The notes beneath the pieces are model-generated. The model ran no database searches. It saw nothing but the letters and a program-made list of their open reading frames with translations, and was not told the origin of the DNA. A DNA stretch of 64,000 nucleotides from the NCBI GenBank assembly GCA_034638255.1, contig JAWPGT010000016.1, positions 62,001 through 126,000 on the forward strand, read 5' to 3'. The DNA comes from Coprinus comatus (taxonomy: Eukaryota > Basidiomycota > Agaricomycetes > Agaricales > Agaricaceae). A program made the translations under genes and the position numbers. Each line of letters opens with the position of its first letter. Within the stretch, counting starts at the first letter, position 1. Below, in pieces: positions 33,291 to 47,263 of this stretch.

Positions 33291-36200
33291 TCACACAAAA
33301 GATGACGTGTTAGAATTTGCAAAGCTTGGCCGTGCCAACAAATCATTAAGATAACGAACAACAGTTCCAGCACCCTCCTTAACTTTCTCCTTATCTCTCT
33401 CAATCACCTTTGGTAACAATTTCGTTTCAAATCGATCTGGATGCCAACGTTTGATGTTATCTTTAAGTCTATCCTTCATAGTTCGATTCTTATCCTTATC
33501 CTTTTCAGGATAATATGTCGAGGAAATATAAGCTTGAATAGCACCAGACGTTATTGATTCTGGATCTCTTGGGGTCAAGAAAGTAGGCCAAGGGAAATTT
33601 TCCCAACGTAGCTCTTCACGACTTTGTAATTGAGTCCATTCCCTTTCGTGATATTCGAAGAGTTTTATACATTCCTCGCGTGTCACTCTACCAGTTGCTT
33701 TTGAAGCTTCAGCAGCTTCACGCATACGTTCTTGTTGTGCTCTGAATTGTTCCTGTTGACGTTGTTGCCAATCAGGATCATATGAACTTGAACTAGTAGA
33801 TGGCTTTCTAGGCGTAGACCCTGAAGATGAATTTGAAGCAGTTGGATTGGGTTTGGCATTCGATGACCAAGCAGAACTTGAACCCCAAGCAGAAGAGGCG
33901 TTTGAATTTTTCCATTCCGAAGAAGATGAGGCAGTGGTATTTGATCTTTGAGGTGGTACTCGAGTTGATCCAGGACCGGGACTAGAGGAGTAACCTGCGC
34001 CAGAAGAGTAACCAGCTCCAGCCCAATTGGAATCTGCACCCACACTTTCTTGACGTTTACGTTCCTCCGTACGACGTTGACGTTTAATACCTTCTTCTCT
34101 CTTACGAAACTCGTCCTCTTGTAATTGACGTATTTTTTCTTGTTCTTGTTTGAAGCGCTCGTCTCTTTCCCTTGCTTCCTGATCACGTCTCTCTTTTATC
34201 TCTCGTGCTCGTTCCGCTTTAATATGTTCCTCCTGTTGACGCTTATCCCTTCCGTCAATCTCTCTTTGCCTCTCTGCCTCCTGTTCAGCTCGTTTTTGCT
34301 CTTCAAGTCGTTTCCTTTCGTGTCGCTGTTCTTCCTCCTCCCTTTCTCTCTCCAATGCTTGTTCCCGTTCCCGCTCTTGCCTCATTTCTTGTTCACGGTG
34401 TATTCTCTCCTCTATTTCCAATCTTACTCTCGCCTTTGCTTCCTCTTCTTTCCTTCCTCCCAGCTCTTCTCGTTTCACTCTTTCCTCCATTAACCTCTTC
34501 TCCTTTTCGGCTCTTTGTTGTGCCGCTCTTTCTCTTTCATTCTTCTCACGTTCTTTCTCCCCTTCCCTTTCCAAATCTAAATCAAGTTTGATATTCAAAC
34601 TATTGCAAAAGTCAATATCCCTTTTCTGCAACTCAACTTCCCTGATTTTCAACTCTTCTATTTGAACTTGTAAATTCCTCTTCGATATCTCAATTTCGTC
34701 TTCCCTATTCTTCACATCCTCTTCACGTTTAACAAGATCTTTCTCCTTATCTTCCCATTCATCTTTCATAATAACCAAATCATCCTCCGTCTCTCTAATC
34801 TCCTTCTCTCTCCCATTAACATCCTCTTCTCTCTTTTTCAACTCACCCTCTTTCCTATTAACAACACTTTCCCTCTTATTAACATCCTCCATCAACCTAT
34901 TAACTTCCAACTCCTTCTTCCTAATCTCCATACTCCTCTTCTTAACCTCATCCTCTCTTTTCTTGAACTCCTCATCTCTCTTCTTAGTTTGTTCATCCGA
35001 CCATTTCTTAAATTCCATTTGTTGATTTTGTAAATCTTTAAAAGAATCTTCAACAGTTCGTTGAACTTGAATAGTTTTACTTTCAACCAACTTCAAATTC
35101 TCCTCTTTATTCCTAATCTCATCTTCCCTTTCTTTAACTTCAACCCAACTCAACTTTACCTCTTCCTTCCTCTCTTCCAACACCCTCTCTTCCTTTTTAA
35201 TCTCAATCTCTCTTTCATCAACTTCATCTTCTCTTTTCTTCAATTTAACCTCTTTCATCTCAATCTCGATTAATTTCGAATTTAATAAAGATTGTTGTTG
35301 ATTTAATGAAGTTTGAGTTTGAGTTAATGTGGATTCGAGTTGGGTTAATGAAGTTTTTTGTGATATTAAGGATTCTTGTGATTTTTTGATTTCGGTTTCT
35401 TTGACTGATATATTATGTTCTCGTAAACGTAATTCATCTTCTAATTTTTTTAATTCTTTTTCTTGTTTTCGTAAGGCTGTTGTTGCTATTGTTACTGCTG
35501 CTGCTGATGCCGATGCTGTTGGTGTATGTGTATGTGTGGTAGTAGGAGTGGTGGTGGTGGTTGTAGCAGTAGCAGTGGTTGTAGTCATAGCAGTTGAAAC
35601 TAAAGAAGAAGAAGATCTTGGAAAAGAAGATGAAGGTCTTAGATATGGATGAAAACTCGATGATGATGATGATGATAATGACGAAGGTGGCGGTGGAGGA
35701 GGGGGAGGTGGTGGTGGTGGATGATGATATGAATTTGAAGAAGAAGAATGTGGAAATGAAGAAGAAGAAGGAGGATATGTATTATCGAATTCTTCACCTA
35801 ATTCTTCCAACTCATCATATCCATACCTTGTTGTTTGTCTTTCATGACTTCTACTACGATCTCTGTCTCTTTCCCTTTCCCTTTCCCTTTCCCTATCCCT
35901 ATCACGGTCTTTTCGACCTAAACTTCCCAAGAAAACAGGACGAGAATAGTTATTCGCAAAATCAGGTGTAGGAGGGTTGTTGTGATCGACTTTTCATTTG
36001 CCATCTCCCATTCGCATTCGCATTCGCATTCGCATTTCCATTTTCATATCTATCTCCTCCTCTTTCACCACGTTCTCTTTCTCTTTCTCTTTCACGTTCA
36101 ATATAAGGAGAAGAAGACCATTTAGTCCAATCTGGTACTGATCCTGATCCTGAATCACCTTCAGATCCTCCCCCTCCTCCCCCTCCTCCTCCACTAATAC

Positions 36201-38524
36201 CTGTACCTGTACCACCACCTATTCCAATACCACCACCACTACCGAGGATACTACTAATACTTGAACTATGATGAAGATTTGAGTTTGAATTTGGATTTGG
36301 TGATCGACCTGTTGGTAGAGGTACAGGTACCGGTATAGATCCATGTCCCCCTCCACCACTATGTCCATGACCTCCACCGCTATGACCATGTGTATATGTA
36401 TGATTTCTAGTATAATCTAAAAAAAATAAAAACATCAATAAACATAACTCGTTTTTAAAAAAAAAAGTTAAAAAAAAGTGTTATTCCTTGACTCACCGAA
36501 ATCAGAAGAAGAAGAAACATGTCTTGGATGTGAATGCGAATGTGAAGTTGATCTTGAAAGATTTGGACGTTCACGATCACGATCACGGTCGTAATAATTC
36601 GTATTCCCTCCTCCTCCTCCTCCTCCTCCTCCTCCTCCTCCTCTACCACCACCACCACTTGATGATATTGGTATTGAGGTTGATTTACCATAAGAACTGT
36701 TACCATTTAATGCGACGTTCATAGTTGCACTCATACCCATACCCATACTCATAGGATATTCTCCTCTATCCCTATCCCTATCTCTGTCTCTATCTCTATC
36801 TCTTCTTTCATATGAATCATATTCATCTCTTTCTCCCCCTCTATCACGTTCACCACCACCACGTTCACCACCACCACGATTTAACCTAGTAGCAGAAGAA
36901 GGAGGAGTAGGATAACGATGATCATCTTCACGATTATATTCATCTCTATTCCTATCCCTATCTCTGGTTTTGTGAGATCTAATTGGTGTTGAATAAGGAT
37001 TTGATTCTGATAAAGCAGATGCTGGAGTTGTTGGTTGCGGTTGTGATTGTGATTGTGATTGAGGTTGTGATTGAGGTTGTTGTCTGCTTCCAGATCCACT
37101 AGTTGAAGTACTTGCAGCTGCAGCAGCGGCTGCAGCAGAAGCAGAAGCAGATGAAAAACTTCTTCCTTTTCCTTTTCTTCCTTCACCATTTATATTATCT
37201 CCTCCTCTTTCTCCTCCTGTTCCGATTAAATCTCCACTGTCCCTATCTTTATCCTTATCCTTATCCCCTTTATCCCTATCACGTTCACGTTCACGTTCAG
37301 CACCAATAACGATTCTTTCAGGTATAGTACCAATACCACCAGTAACACTACCACTTCCACCTCCACTTCCATTAGTACCACCCCCACCACCACCAGCAGT
37401 ACCTTGATTAGTAGATCTTATACTCGTAGAACTACTTCTTCTTCCAACTCCTGCTCCTCCGATAAAAGGTGAAGAAGATGGTGGTGATGGTTTGTTCTCT
37501 TCAGGCGATATTGAAGGTTTCCAAAATTCAGGAAATGATGATTTGGTTGTTGTCGTTGTTGGTGGTGGTGGTGATGTTGCTATAGTACTAATGTTAATTG
37601 AACGTTCACGATCTCTTGATTTTCCTATAGTTGAAGAAGAAGGAAATTCGTTCATGGAAGATCTTGATTTAATTGGAGTAGATTTTTGAAGTAAGAATTC
37701 ATCCCCCCTCCTCCTTCGTGACGTTGTTGTTGTTGTTGTTGTTGTTGCTGATATTGTTGATGTAAAGTAGAAGAAGAAGGCATCCAACCTTCAGGTAATG
37801 GTGATCTTTGATCACTTCCTCCTCCTCCAATTGAATAATGTGAACCAGAATAAGGTGGTCGACGAATATTTGTTAAAAATTCATCTCTTGATAAAGAACT
37901 TGATGTATTGCCATTGTGAAGATCTGAAACTCTACGTCTTTCACGTTCTTCTCGTAATTGTGGTGGTAATGGTGGTGGATCGTAGATTGGGATTGGAGGT
38001 ATTGTTACTGGTGTTGGTGGTTTGGAAAGTGCAGATGGGAATGGTTGTGGGGGATGTGTGGTTGTGGTTGTGGTTGTGGTTGATATTGGAGTTGGAGTTG
38101 AAGTTGAAGTTGAAGTAGATGGTTGTGTTGCACCAGACATATTCTTGATATTAATATTATTCAAGATCTCTTGTTGTTCCTTGACAAGAGCAGTAGGAAC
38201 AATATCCTTCATATACCATTTTCTTTCATTACGTTCTCGCATCAATTCCTGAGTATACGTTTCATCTGCCAATTTACGAATATCAGGCTGAATTTTAGTG
38301 ACATATTCCTGAATCAAGGATTCCTTCATTTCTGGATTTGCAGAAATACTACGTTCGAGATCTGATTTTGCACTTGCGATCATGGATTGAAGACTATCTA
38401 GAATTTGTTTTTTGGTGTTTGATTTCCATTCTTCGTCTGGTTCGTAGTCATCTGTGAGTTCTAGTTGGGATTGGGAGTGTGGTTGAGAGATGTGGTTGTT
38501 GGATGTTGTGGACAGTGAGGGCAT
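33291..38524 (-). CDS. Very large low-complexity/coiled-coil protein with C-terminal J-like domain
   Basis: Exons 38524-36497 and 36416-33291 (intron 36496-36417) give about 1717 residues once two homopolymer indels are allowed: a missing G in the C-run 37703-37708 and an extra A in the T-run 35991-35994. Order: acidic N-terminus (DDYEPDEEWKSNTKKQ); long S/T/P/Q/G-rich disordered region with poly-Gln, poly-Gly, RD and NANA repeats; a long charged coiled coil (E/K/R heptads, about residues 1000-1470); an S/N/G linker; then a globular C-terminus with WTQLQSREELRWENFPWP and KRWHPDRFETKLLPKV. The HPD tripeptide within RWHPDRF is the J-domain signature, and this arrangement resembles the J-like end of NFKBIL1-type proteins. 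Role unknown; possibly a co-chaperone or scaffold. Divergent from the other giant gene by 226 bp. Confidence 0.7.
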
Positions 38525-38750
38525 AGGTGTTGGTTTGGAGAAAAGGGGCTGTTGTGCCTCATGTTTGGTATGTAAAACGTGTAGAAAAATGGATTAATTA
38601 CGTCATATTATTATCTGCTTTTCTAATATAATAATATAATATAATTGGGCACAGGGCGTAAGCCTCGTGGAGACCACCCAAAAGAAGCATGCGGTTGATC
38701 TCTCCCACCCAGCAAACTACCTCTTTACCTCTTTTCACAAAAAAGAAATA
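38525..38750. promoter_or_regulatory. Shared 226-bp divergent promoter of the two giant genes
   Basis: The start codons at 38524 (-) and 38751 (+) are only 226 bp apart. An AT-rich patch (about 38600-38645, repeats of ATAAT) lies in the middle. Co-regulation is inferred from the layout only. Confidence 0.5.
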
Positions 38751-41700
38751 ATGCCAATACCAACCTCAAGCATCTACTCATCCCACAATATTCGACGTCA
38801 ACGAGTACGTCAAGTCTGGTCAGGTTTCGAATCTTGGGTCCAGAAACCTAGGGCGGACATGGTTAGGACCAGAGACGATATTCTTCGTGAAGCTGATAAA
38901 AAATGGAGAATTGCTTCAACCTCAGCACATTTATCAGCTACTGCAATAAAACTATCACACAAAGAACATGAACTCGCCAAAGCAAAACTCAAGAAATCCA
39001 TAGAAAAACGTCATTATATCGCTATGCGTGAGGAATGGCAAAAGAGGTTAAAAGCCGCAGGTTTGGAGGATGATGATTGGGGAGAAATGTCTCCACATGA
39101 TCAAATAGCTGTTACTCGTGCCTTGGGTGATTTTTACTATGAGGATTCAGAAGAAGAAGAAGGAGGAAGGGATGGGGATAGAGAAGATAATGCTGAGGAT
39201 TCAGAAGACGTTGATGAATATCCTCCACAAACCATATCTCAAAGTATTAGCCACCAAAGTCAATCCAGTCAATCCTCCTTTTATTCAGCTTCTGCTTCTG
39301 CTTCCTCCAGGTCTTATACTGCTACTTCAAGTTATCTCTTTGTCGACCCTAAACAATTCACTGATGATGAGCATTTCTCCGTATGTCATTACCGTCCCTT
39401 TTTCTCATCGTTTAATTCAAACCCATAACAACAGGCTTACTCACCCGGTTCAGAAGATGAAGTACCTGTACCAAGTTATAAAACTTGGACACGAGCTCAA
39501 CCCGGAACTTCCCAACAACGTTCACACCCGCAACAACAACAATATCAAACATGGAACTCTTCTAACCAAGGTTCATTATCCAGTTCACCAGCAACTGGAG
39601 TCATTGATTCTTCTACTTTTGCATCCCGATACCAACCCCAATCCCAATCCCAAATCTTCCCTAGTCAAACACAAACGCAAGGACTATCATCAACATCACT
39701 TCATCATGTACCACATATCCCATCTTCATTATCAAATTCATTCGCTTCTACCAGTATTTCTTCCGTTACTCATCCTCATCATGTACCTCAACCTCAACAT
39801 CATCATCATCATCATCATCCTATGCATAAACATATTCCCAGTATCTCTTCAACTTCCAATTTACCATTAACCCAACCGACAACTTTAATTCCAACAACAA
39901 CAACAACAACAACGGTACCAGGTTTAACGCCAGGTATAACGCCAGGAATAGGGAAAGGAAAAACAACAACAGCAACAACAGCAACATATATAGGTCCATA
40001 TCTGACACCTTCCACAAACACTTTTGATTCTTCTTCTTCTGAAATCGAAAAAGAAGGAGAGGGGGAAGGAGAAGGGGGAGAAGGAGATATTGAATCATTG
40101 TTGTTTCCTATTCATCCTTTTGCTAAAAAATCATCGTCACCGTTGTTTGGTCTTGGTTCTGGTTCTGGTTCCACTCCTAACCCGAATTCCAATCCTAACT
40201 CTAATTCGAATTCCACGTCTGCGCCTGTGCCTCAGGGAGGAGGAGGAGGAGGAGGGAAAGGAAAAGGAAAAATATCAGGAGGAGGAGGGGGAGGGAAAAA
40301 AGGGTTAGGAAAAGGAAAAAATGGGGATAAAGATAAAGATAAAGTACAATCTCAAACACAAACCAAAACCAAAACTCAAACCAAAACTCAAACTCAATCC
40401 CAATCCCAATCCCAACAACTCAAGCTCTCCCAAACTCAAGAAACCGAAACCAAGCTCTCCCAAACCGAAACCAAGCTCTCCCAGACCCAAACCCAAGCCC
40501 AAACCCAAATCGAACTCGAAAAAGAAAAACAGAAAGCACAACTAACAGCAGCAAAATCATTCGAACAATTCAAACTCCAAACACGACTTTTAAAAATTAA
40601 AGAATTTCATAAAGAAGCGATGGAATTGGATTTGAAGTTGGCTGTTGATTTTTTTAATGAGAGGTTTAGAGTTTCTTTTGGTTTTGAGTTTACTGAGGAC
40701 GAGGGTGAGGGTGAATGTGTTGTTAGCGGTGAAGGTGAATTTGGAGTTGGAGTTGGAGGTGGTAATATCAACAACGCCAATGATAATACCAAAACCAAAA
40801 CCAATATAAAAGAAAAAGAATCGAAAATGATACAAGATCATATGCTTAAAATGATAGAATTAAGAGAGAGGAAGGAAATGGAAAGAAAGGTTGTTGTTGG
40901 TGTTGAGAGAAAGAAAAGGAGGGATGAGATTTATTTGAGGTTTGGTGATGGTGATGGTGATGGTGTTAGTGGTGGTATTGGTGGTATTGGTGGTATTGGT
41001 GGTATTGGTGGTATTGGTGGTGTAAGTGGTAGTGGGACTGGTGGTGCGAGTGGTTCTAATTCTTCTAATCATCCATCTTCTACTACTCTACAAAAGAATA
41101 ACAACAACACCATTAAACCTCAAATTCCAATCACATCTACCATGACCAACAGTAGAATTGGAACGAACTCGGTAGGAGTCGTAATCGGACCTGGAACAAA
41201 CACAAATATGGGAATGGGAGTTGGTATGGATGAAATGGATATGGAAATGGAAATGGATATGGATATGGATATGGATTTAAATCCAGAATCATTAGTAAAC
41301 AATGTAGAAACGGTACTTCAAACAGCACCAGGTATAGGAGCAGATACAGCTTGGGAAATTTCTCGATTACTTTCTGCTTCTTCTGCTTCTACCTCTTCGA
41401 ATTCTAATTTGTTGCATCAAGAGGAAGGATATAATAATAGTGGTAGTGGTGGTGGTTCTAGGTTTGGTAGTGGTAATGGGAATGGGAACGGGAACGGGAA
41501 TGGGATTGGGAATGGTGTTAGTATTGGAGGATTTAATCAAAGTGGTTATCGTTTTGGTGGTGAAGAAAATGATCAGGATTGGGGAACTCCTCAAATTCGT
41601 ACTCCTATGACCAACACTACCACTACCACTACCGGAGGAGGAATCGGAGGAATCGGAGGAGGAATTGGTACAGGAATAGGAATAGGAAAACAAAGACAAC

Positions 41701-44700
41701 GAACGGAATCTATTTCAGTTCTTGATGATTCTAAATTTGGAACGTTGAATGCGAAGAAATTGGGACTTGCTAGTATTGGTGTTGCCGTTGCCGTTGGCAC
41801 TGGTATGAGTGGTAACAGTAATGGTAATTCCAATTCTTCTTCTTCTTTTAGTCTTGACACTCATACTCAAACCGTTCCAGGTCAAAGTCAAAGTCAAGGA
41901 GTAGGAATGGGAATGGGAAGAGGAGGTCAAGGTCAAGGTCAAGGTCAAGGTCGAGGTCAAGGTCAAAGAAGAGGAACAGTAACAGCTTCTGATATTTGGA
42001 ATCATCAACAATCCCAATCCCAACCTCAACCTCAATCTCAACAAAAGAAAAAAGGTGAACAGGAAGAAGAAGATGAATGGGATGGTTGGGGACCTAAACC
42101 AACAACAACAACTCTCACTTCTAATACCACTTCTAATACTCCCGCAACCACCAAAACCAAAACGACTGCGAGCGCCAGTGCCAGTGCCAGTGCTAGTGCC
42201 AGTGCATGGAACATTAAAAAATCAAGTAATGCCAACGTTAATGGAACTGCTTCACCTGTTATAATAGGAGGAGGTGGAGTAGGTGGAGGAGGAAGTACAT
42301 GGGGTACAGGTGTTAAAAAGACTTCAGGCTTCGGTACTGGTATTGGTTCATCAACTTCAATTCCGAATAATAACGTTAATGAATGGGGAGGAGATGATAA
42401 TTGGAGTCATCATAACCATAACCATTCGTCTTCACCTTTCCTTGAAGAACACGATTTCAATTCAAATCCAAATCCAAATCCAAATCCAAATCCAAATCCG
42501 AATCAACATCAACAACAATCCAAAACCACATCCGCATCGAAAACCGTATCTGCATCAACAACCGCTTCAGCTGGAGGAGGAGGAGGAGGAGGAGGAGGTG
42601 TATTTGACTTTGCTTGGAATCGCACTCAGGCTACCACCACCAATAACAATAACAATATTTCAAGTTCACCTCAAATCGGTGTCGGTGTAGGTTCCATACC
42701 AAAGAAAACTTCAATTTTGAGTGGAATGATGAATAGAGGTAAAAATGTAGTTGCTGGTGCTGTTAATGCTGCTATTGGTGGAGGTGGAACTAGTGGTAAT
42801 ATTGGTTCTGGAGGATTTGGTGGGAATGGAATGTAAATGCCAATGTGAATATGACGGCGACGAGTGCGGCGGCGGCGGCGGCGGCGGTGGGGGAGAAAAA
42901 ACAACACCAATAATACGAAGAAACAAAACAGAAATGGGAATGGGAATGGTAGGCAGATGAATAATGGTATGGGTAACAAGAAAACATCTATTCCAGTTGC
43001 TCAATTCGCGATAGTTGATGATGATGACGATGGTAATGATGATGATGATGGCAATGATGAAAACCAAAACCAAGCTCATCAATCAACGTTAATGTTCCAA
43101 CAACAACAACAACAATCGCATCCTACATGGACACCTAGAACTGCTGCTACTGGAGGTGGAGGTGGAGGTTCACCAAATTTACGCGCTTCCGCTTTTGGTT
43201 CTGGTTCTTTAGGAGGAAGTGGTGGTGGTGGATGGGATGAAATATCAACTACACCTAAAGCTGCTGGAATGGTTATACCGAATTCATTTGAAGGACATCA
43301 TGGTAGCGGTAGTGGTAGAAATGGTTATGGACATAAACCTTCTGCTTTACAACATCAAGTTTGGAGTGCTGGAAGGGATGATGATGATGGTGATGGTGAT
43401 GGTGATGACGGTGAAGAGGAAGATGAAGAAAATGTTGGTGATGAAGATTGGTATGAGGAAGGAGGTCATGATTATAGGAATGGAAATGGACGTGGACGTG
43501 GATATGGAGAGGAGGAAGAGCAAGATTCTTGGATGCCGGGTTCCATTAATCCTAAATCTTCAAAATTCGGCTTCGGACAATCGAAAACTACAACTAACAC
43601 TTCCAACAACAAGAAACGAAAACCCCAACCCCAACCCCAACCTCAACCCCCAACCCCAACCTCCTCAACCTCAAATCCAACCTTCATCTATTCGTGGTAC
43701 CACCACCAATAGCTCTTGGGAAACTTGGGGTTCTACCTCCACCACCGCTTCCACCTCTGCCTCCGCATCTGCAGCCGCTTTTAAAAACACGACAACTCAA
43801 CAGCAGCAACAGCAAAAACGTAGACCAATGATAGAAGAAGTACCAGATGAAGCAGAAGATTACTATTACGGAATACGTAGTCCTTCAAATATACTTGCAA
43901 AAGATTCCAGAATCATATTGGAACCTAAACCAAGTAAACCCGCGACTATGTATGAAGATATCATTTCATACGGTGAAAGTAGTAGTCCTGAAGATTTGCG
44001 TAACACCCATCACGTCGGTGGTTATAACAATGGTAATGGAACTGGGAGGTTTGGAATGAATATGGGGACGAATGGTAATGGTGGTGTTGGTGGAATTGGT
44101 CATAATGGTGTTAACGTTGGCGCAGGACAAGGTAGAACTGGATTTGGAAATGATATTCCAGTTTCAGGTCTTGATGAAACGATTAATGAAGAATGGTTTA
44201 GACAAGCGGCTTTGGAGTTGAAGAAAGGTACACAACAGGGTGAAAAGTTGTTTGGAGGTCCACAAACGACTGGTACCAATGGAATCAATGTTCCCGGAAG
44301 AAATGATAACGCCGGAGGAGGAGGAGGGATGAAACTAAACAATCAATGGGGTAACCCATCATCGTTCTCTTCTTCTCCTGGTGGTATGAATATGAACATG
44401 AACATGTCGAGTTCTTTCAGGGATTCATCTCCACTTGCTAATGGTCTACCATCCTCCAAAATGAACAATCATGGTCACGGTAAATCCAATCTTGGAATGA
44501 ATCAAAATGGATGGGGAAGTAACACTGGCTTCTCTTCTTCAAATCCACAAGTTGGAATCGGAATCGGAAAAAATATGAATGCAAAGACCAAACCTGTTGC
44601 GGAAACTTCAAATAGATTGGGAACTGGTTTCGGTTGGGGACATGGTAATGGTAGTGGTCATGGAGATTCGGACGATTATTGGAATGAGAATAATGAGATG

Positions 44701-45066
44701 AATCATCAAGAGGAAGAGACGAGGGTTGAATTGTTGGAATCCAAAAAGAGGCTGCAAGAATTGTTTGGTGATTCAACTGCGACTGCTACCACGAAATCTA
44801 AAGTTTCTCAAGCTCCTGTTGCTGTTGGGGGCAATGACAATGTTAATGTTGATAATGGTGCTGCGGCGAGGAACTTGGCTACTCAGAGAGAACGAGAACG
44901 TCAAGAGCAAGAGAGAAGAGAGCAAGTGGAGAGCGAGCAAAGAGAACGTGAGGAGGAAATTAAGAGGGAGAAGGAGCGCAAGCAGAAGGAGCGTGAAGCG
45001 AAGGAGAAAGAGGAAGCTGCTACAAAAAATGCTCCCAAGAAGAAGGGTAGGGGAAAGAGGCGCTGA
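38751..45066 (+). CDS. Very large low-complexity protein of unknown function
   Basis: Exons 38751-39380 and 39435-45066; about 2086 residues if indels are allowed near 42832 and 42890 (mutually compensating) and an extra C in 43647-43651. ATG 38751 was chosen because the longer frame from 38667 begins with GTG. Residues 1-150 look globular and helical (REEWQKRLKAAGLEDDDWGE), followed by an acidic stretch and then extreme low complexity: poly-His, QSQSQ/QTQTK, GGIGGIGGIG, MDMEMEMDMD, NGNGNG, NPNPNP, SASASA. One helical island lies near 40530-40900 and another folded-looking segment (EEVPDEAEDYYYGIRSPS) near 43830. The C-terminus is a charged coiled coil ending KKKGRGKRR. No family recognised. 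Codon-level tandem repeats suggest replication-slippage growth. Confidence 0.6.
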
Positions 45067-46279
45067 ACGATGTATGTGTGGTAAAATCCCTTCCCTGTCT
45101 GGGTACCGACAATCTCTTCTCTTTTCTCATCCATATTTTTCTAATCTTCTGTTTTGCAGATTCTTGGCGCCGTTGTGTTGTATTTTGGAACTTTTTTTTT
45201 CTGGTTTTTTTTTTGGTTTGTTTGCCTTTTTTTCTTTTTCTTTTGGTGTTCTTCAATTCCTATTTAGATCCCATCTATCCATCTATCCATCTCTCACCTT
45301 CTCACTATCGTCCGTTTTGCTTTTTTGTTGTCCCGCTTTTTTGAGCTGTATCATTACAGGAACACTATTGTACTTATCATCATCATTTTCTCGTTTCTCG
45401 ATTTCGGTTGATACCCTCACCTTTCAAAGTAACTTACTCGCCATCTATACTTTTTCTTCTATCCCTTCCCTCTTGAACGCTACATACCTCTTGGTTCCCC
45501 CTTTTCTTCTCAAGTTTCAATATCGAGATTTGTGTCCCAATTACACTGTATATGTACCAGAACACTTTTACTTCTTGAACTGATGCTTACCTGTCTGGTC
45601 TCCATCCCCTTTAAAACTATTTCTAATCCCTCTCGGAGTGTACTCCTATTTTTTCCAATTTATCACATACTGTACCATATCATCCGGAATGTTATTTTTG
45701 TCTGATTTTTTTCTTGACATCCCAAGAACTATTTTATTACTAACAATAATCACCAGAGAACTCTGACAATCCGAACAGGATTTTAGGATCCAGTTGAGTG
45801 ATTTAAGACAGATCCCGAATGACAGGGACGAGTGGATGGGACGTAGATCCTGGGCGTTCGGAAGGAAGGGGTTAAACCAGAGTATACCGTTATAATAAAG
45901 AACTCGAGGCAACCACCCCACAAACACGCTTCGAACTGCGAGAGCTTCTGTGTTCTCGGTTTATCTGGGTTCTATTGCCTCATGGTAAGGGATTGGTAAG
46001 GGCCCGGACCATGGCCACCCTCTTCACTTTTGCCAGTGCTGCACGAGACACCACACTTCGCTTGTGCTATTAATAGACATACAATTTTGTTGCACTCAAG
46101 AGTTTCAGATCAAAACTACGTCTATGACATTATGGCTCAGGATCAATAGCAATTCGGTCACAGCTGAAACACAACAGGATGTAAGGTAGAAAAGCACAGG
46201 TACACAGGGGTATAATTTTATACTAAGTACATACATAAATGAACGATGCATAACACGACAACTATATAGCGTTCAGTAA
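45067..46279. other. Intergenic, pyrimidine-rich 3' flank
   Basis: T/C-rich sequence follows the giant gene (45130-45560). No gene supported; the frames here (for example 45646-45927 minus) have no recognisable motif. Confidence 0.4.
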
Positions 46280-47263
46280 TTAAAATATAACATCCGAATC
46301 GGTAGCTTTGCTAGACGACATATGGGTATCGTGTACTAGTTCAACTTCGTCCTCTGAACCGCCAGGAGTTCCAAGTCTCAAACAGAAAGTGATCATGATA
46401 CACTGACTTACACCACTAACAACAATCTCTACCATTTTAAAAGCCATCACCTCCCTACCAATTACATCAACAACGAGTGAAACCAAAGCATCGAGAACCA
46501 GTAGAAACGCAATAGGAAGTGCAATGTGTTGGAGAATCTGTAACCATAGTAGTATCAGAACGAATTTCCATTCCATTCCTCATACAGCCCGAAAGGTTTA
46601 AAAGACAGCACTCACCGAATCACCTTCACGATGCCAAGACTCCTTCTGTTTTGTTCTTCCATACAAAGCGGAAGAAGTAATGAACAGATCCATGGCGCCC
46701 GTAAAATAGACAGCTGAATAAGCTATAGCGATTTTTTGCGGTGTATCCAAGGTCACAGTAACAGGAATTATGAAAACCCTAACAAGACCCAATCCCAACA
46801 TAACCACAACCAACATCATATCCACAAACGTTTTCTTTTCCGTCCATGCCCTCCATCTTAACGTCATTCTCTTTCGATGTATAACCAAGCTAAAGAGCCC
46901 AGCAAGAAAAATGGTTTCTCCTGCAAGTTCCATTGCAAGTACCGCTTGCTTGTAAGGAGTGTTGAACGGCCGAGGATCCTGATTTTGAAGATTATTCTCT
47001 ATTCCTACCATTACGATCCTTAATGTATGTAGAATTGTAAACACCATGGTGCTTAACAGTAGAAATGAGGGGAAGAGGGGACCGAGATCGAATTCTGGAG
47101 TTGTAATGGAAGGGGGGTGTTTGAGTACTCGTTTTCGGATTTTCCAAGAAGCCACTACTCCTTGAATAAATGTTGTGATGGCAAAGAGAAACTCGAGCCC
47201 AAATGTTGCAGCTTGAGTAGGTTCGAGTTTGAATCCCCCTCGGTTCCCGGATCCAGACTCCAT
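46280..47263 (-). CDS. Polytopic membrane protein of unknown function
   Basis: Exons 47263-46616 and 46537-46280 (intron 46615-46538) give 301 residues in phase. Start at 47263 (MESGSGNRGGFK): the longer frame has no support. About seven hydrophobic segments can be seen, including ATFGLEFLFAITTFIQGVVA, LFPSFLLLSTMVFTILHTL, TIFLAGLFSLVIH, MMLVVVMLGLGLVRVFII, IAYSAVYFTGAMDLFITSSA, ALPIAFLLVLDALVSLVVDV and VSGVSQCIMITFCL. The tail is acidic and cytosolic-looking. The layout resembles the many 7TM orphan proteins of Agaricomycetes, but I cannot assign a family or ligand. Confidence 0.7.

Noticed and set aside
34125..37700. Long plus-strand open frames rich in F, L, S or V opposite the giant coiled-coil gene
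   Set aside because: They are antisense shadows of repetitive GAA/CGA codons and have no start context, splice sites or protein-like composition.
39820..42990. Minus-strand and alternative-frame ORFs inside the plus-strand giant gene
   Set aside because: Simple-repeat DNA is open in several frames; only the frame continuous with the globular N-terminus and the charged C-terminus was kept.
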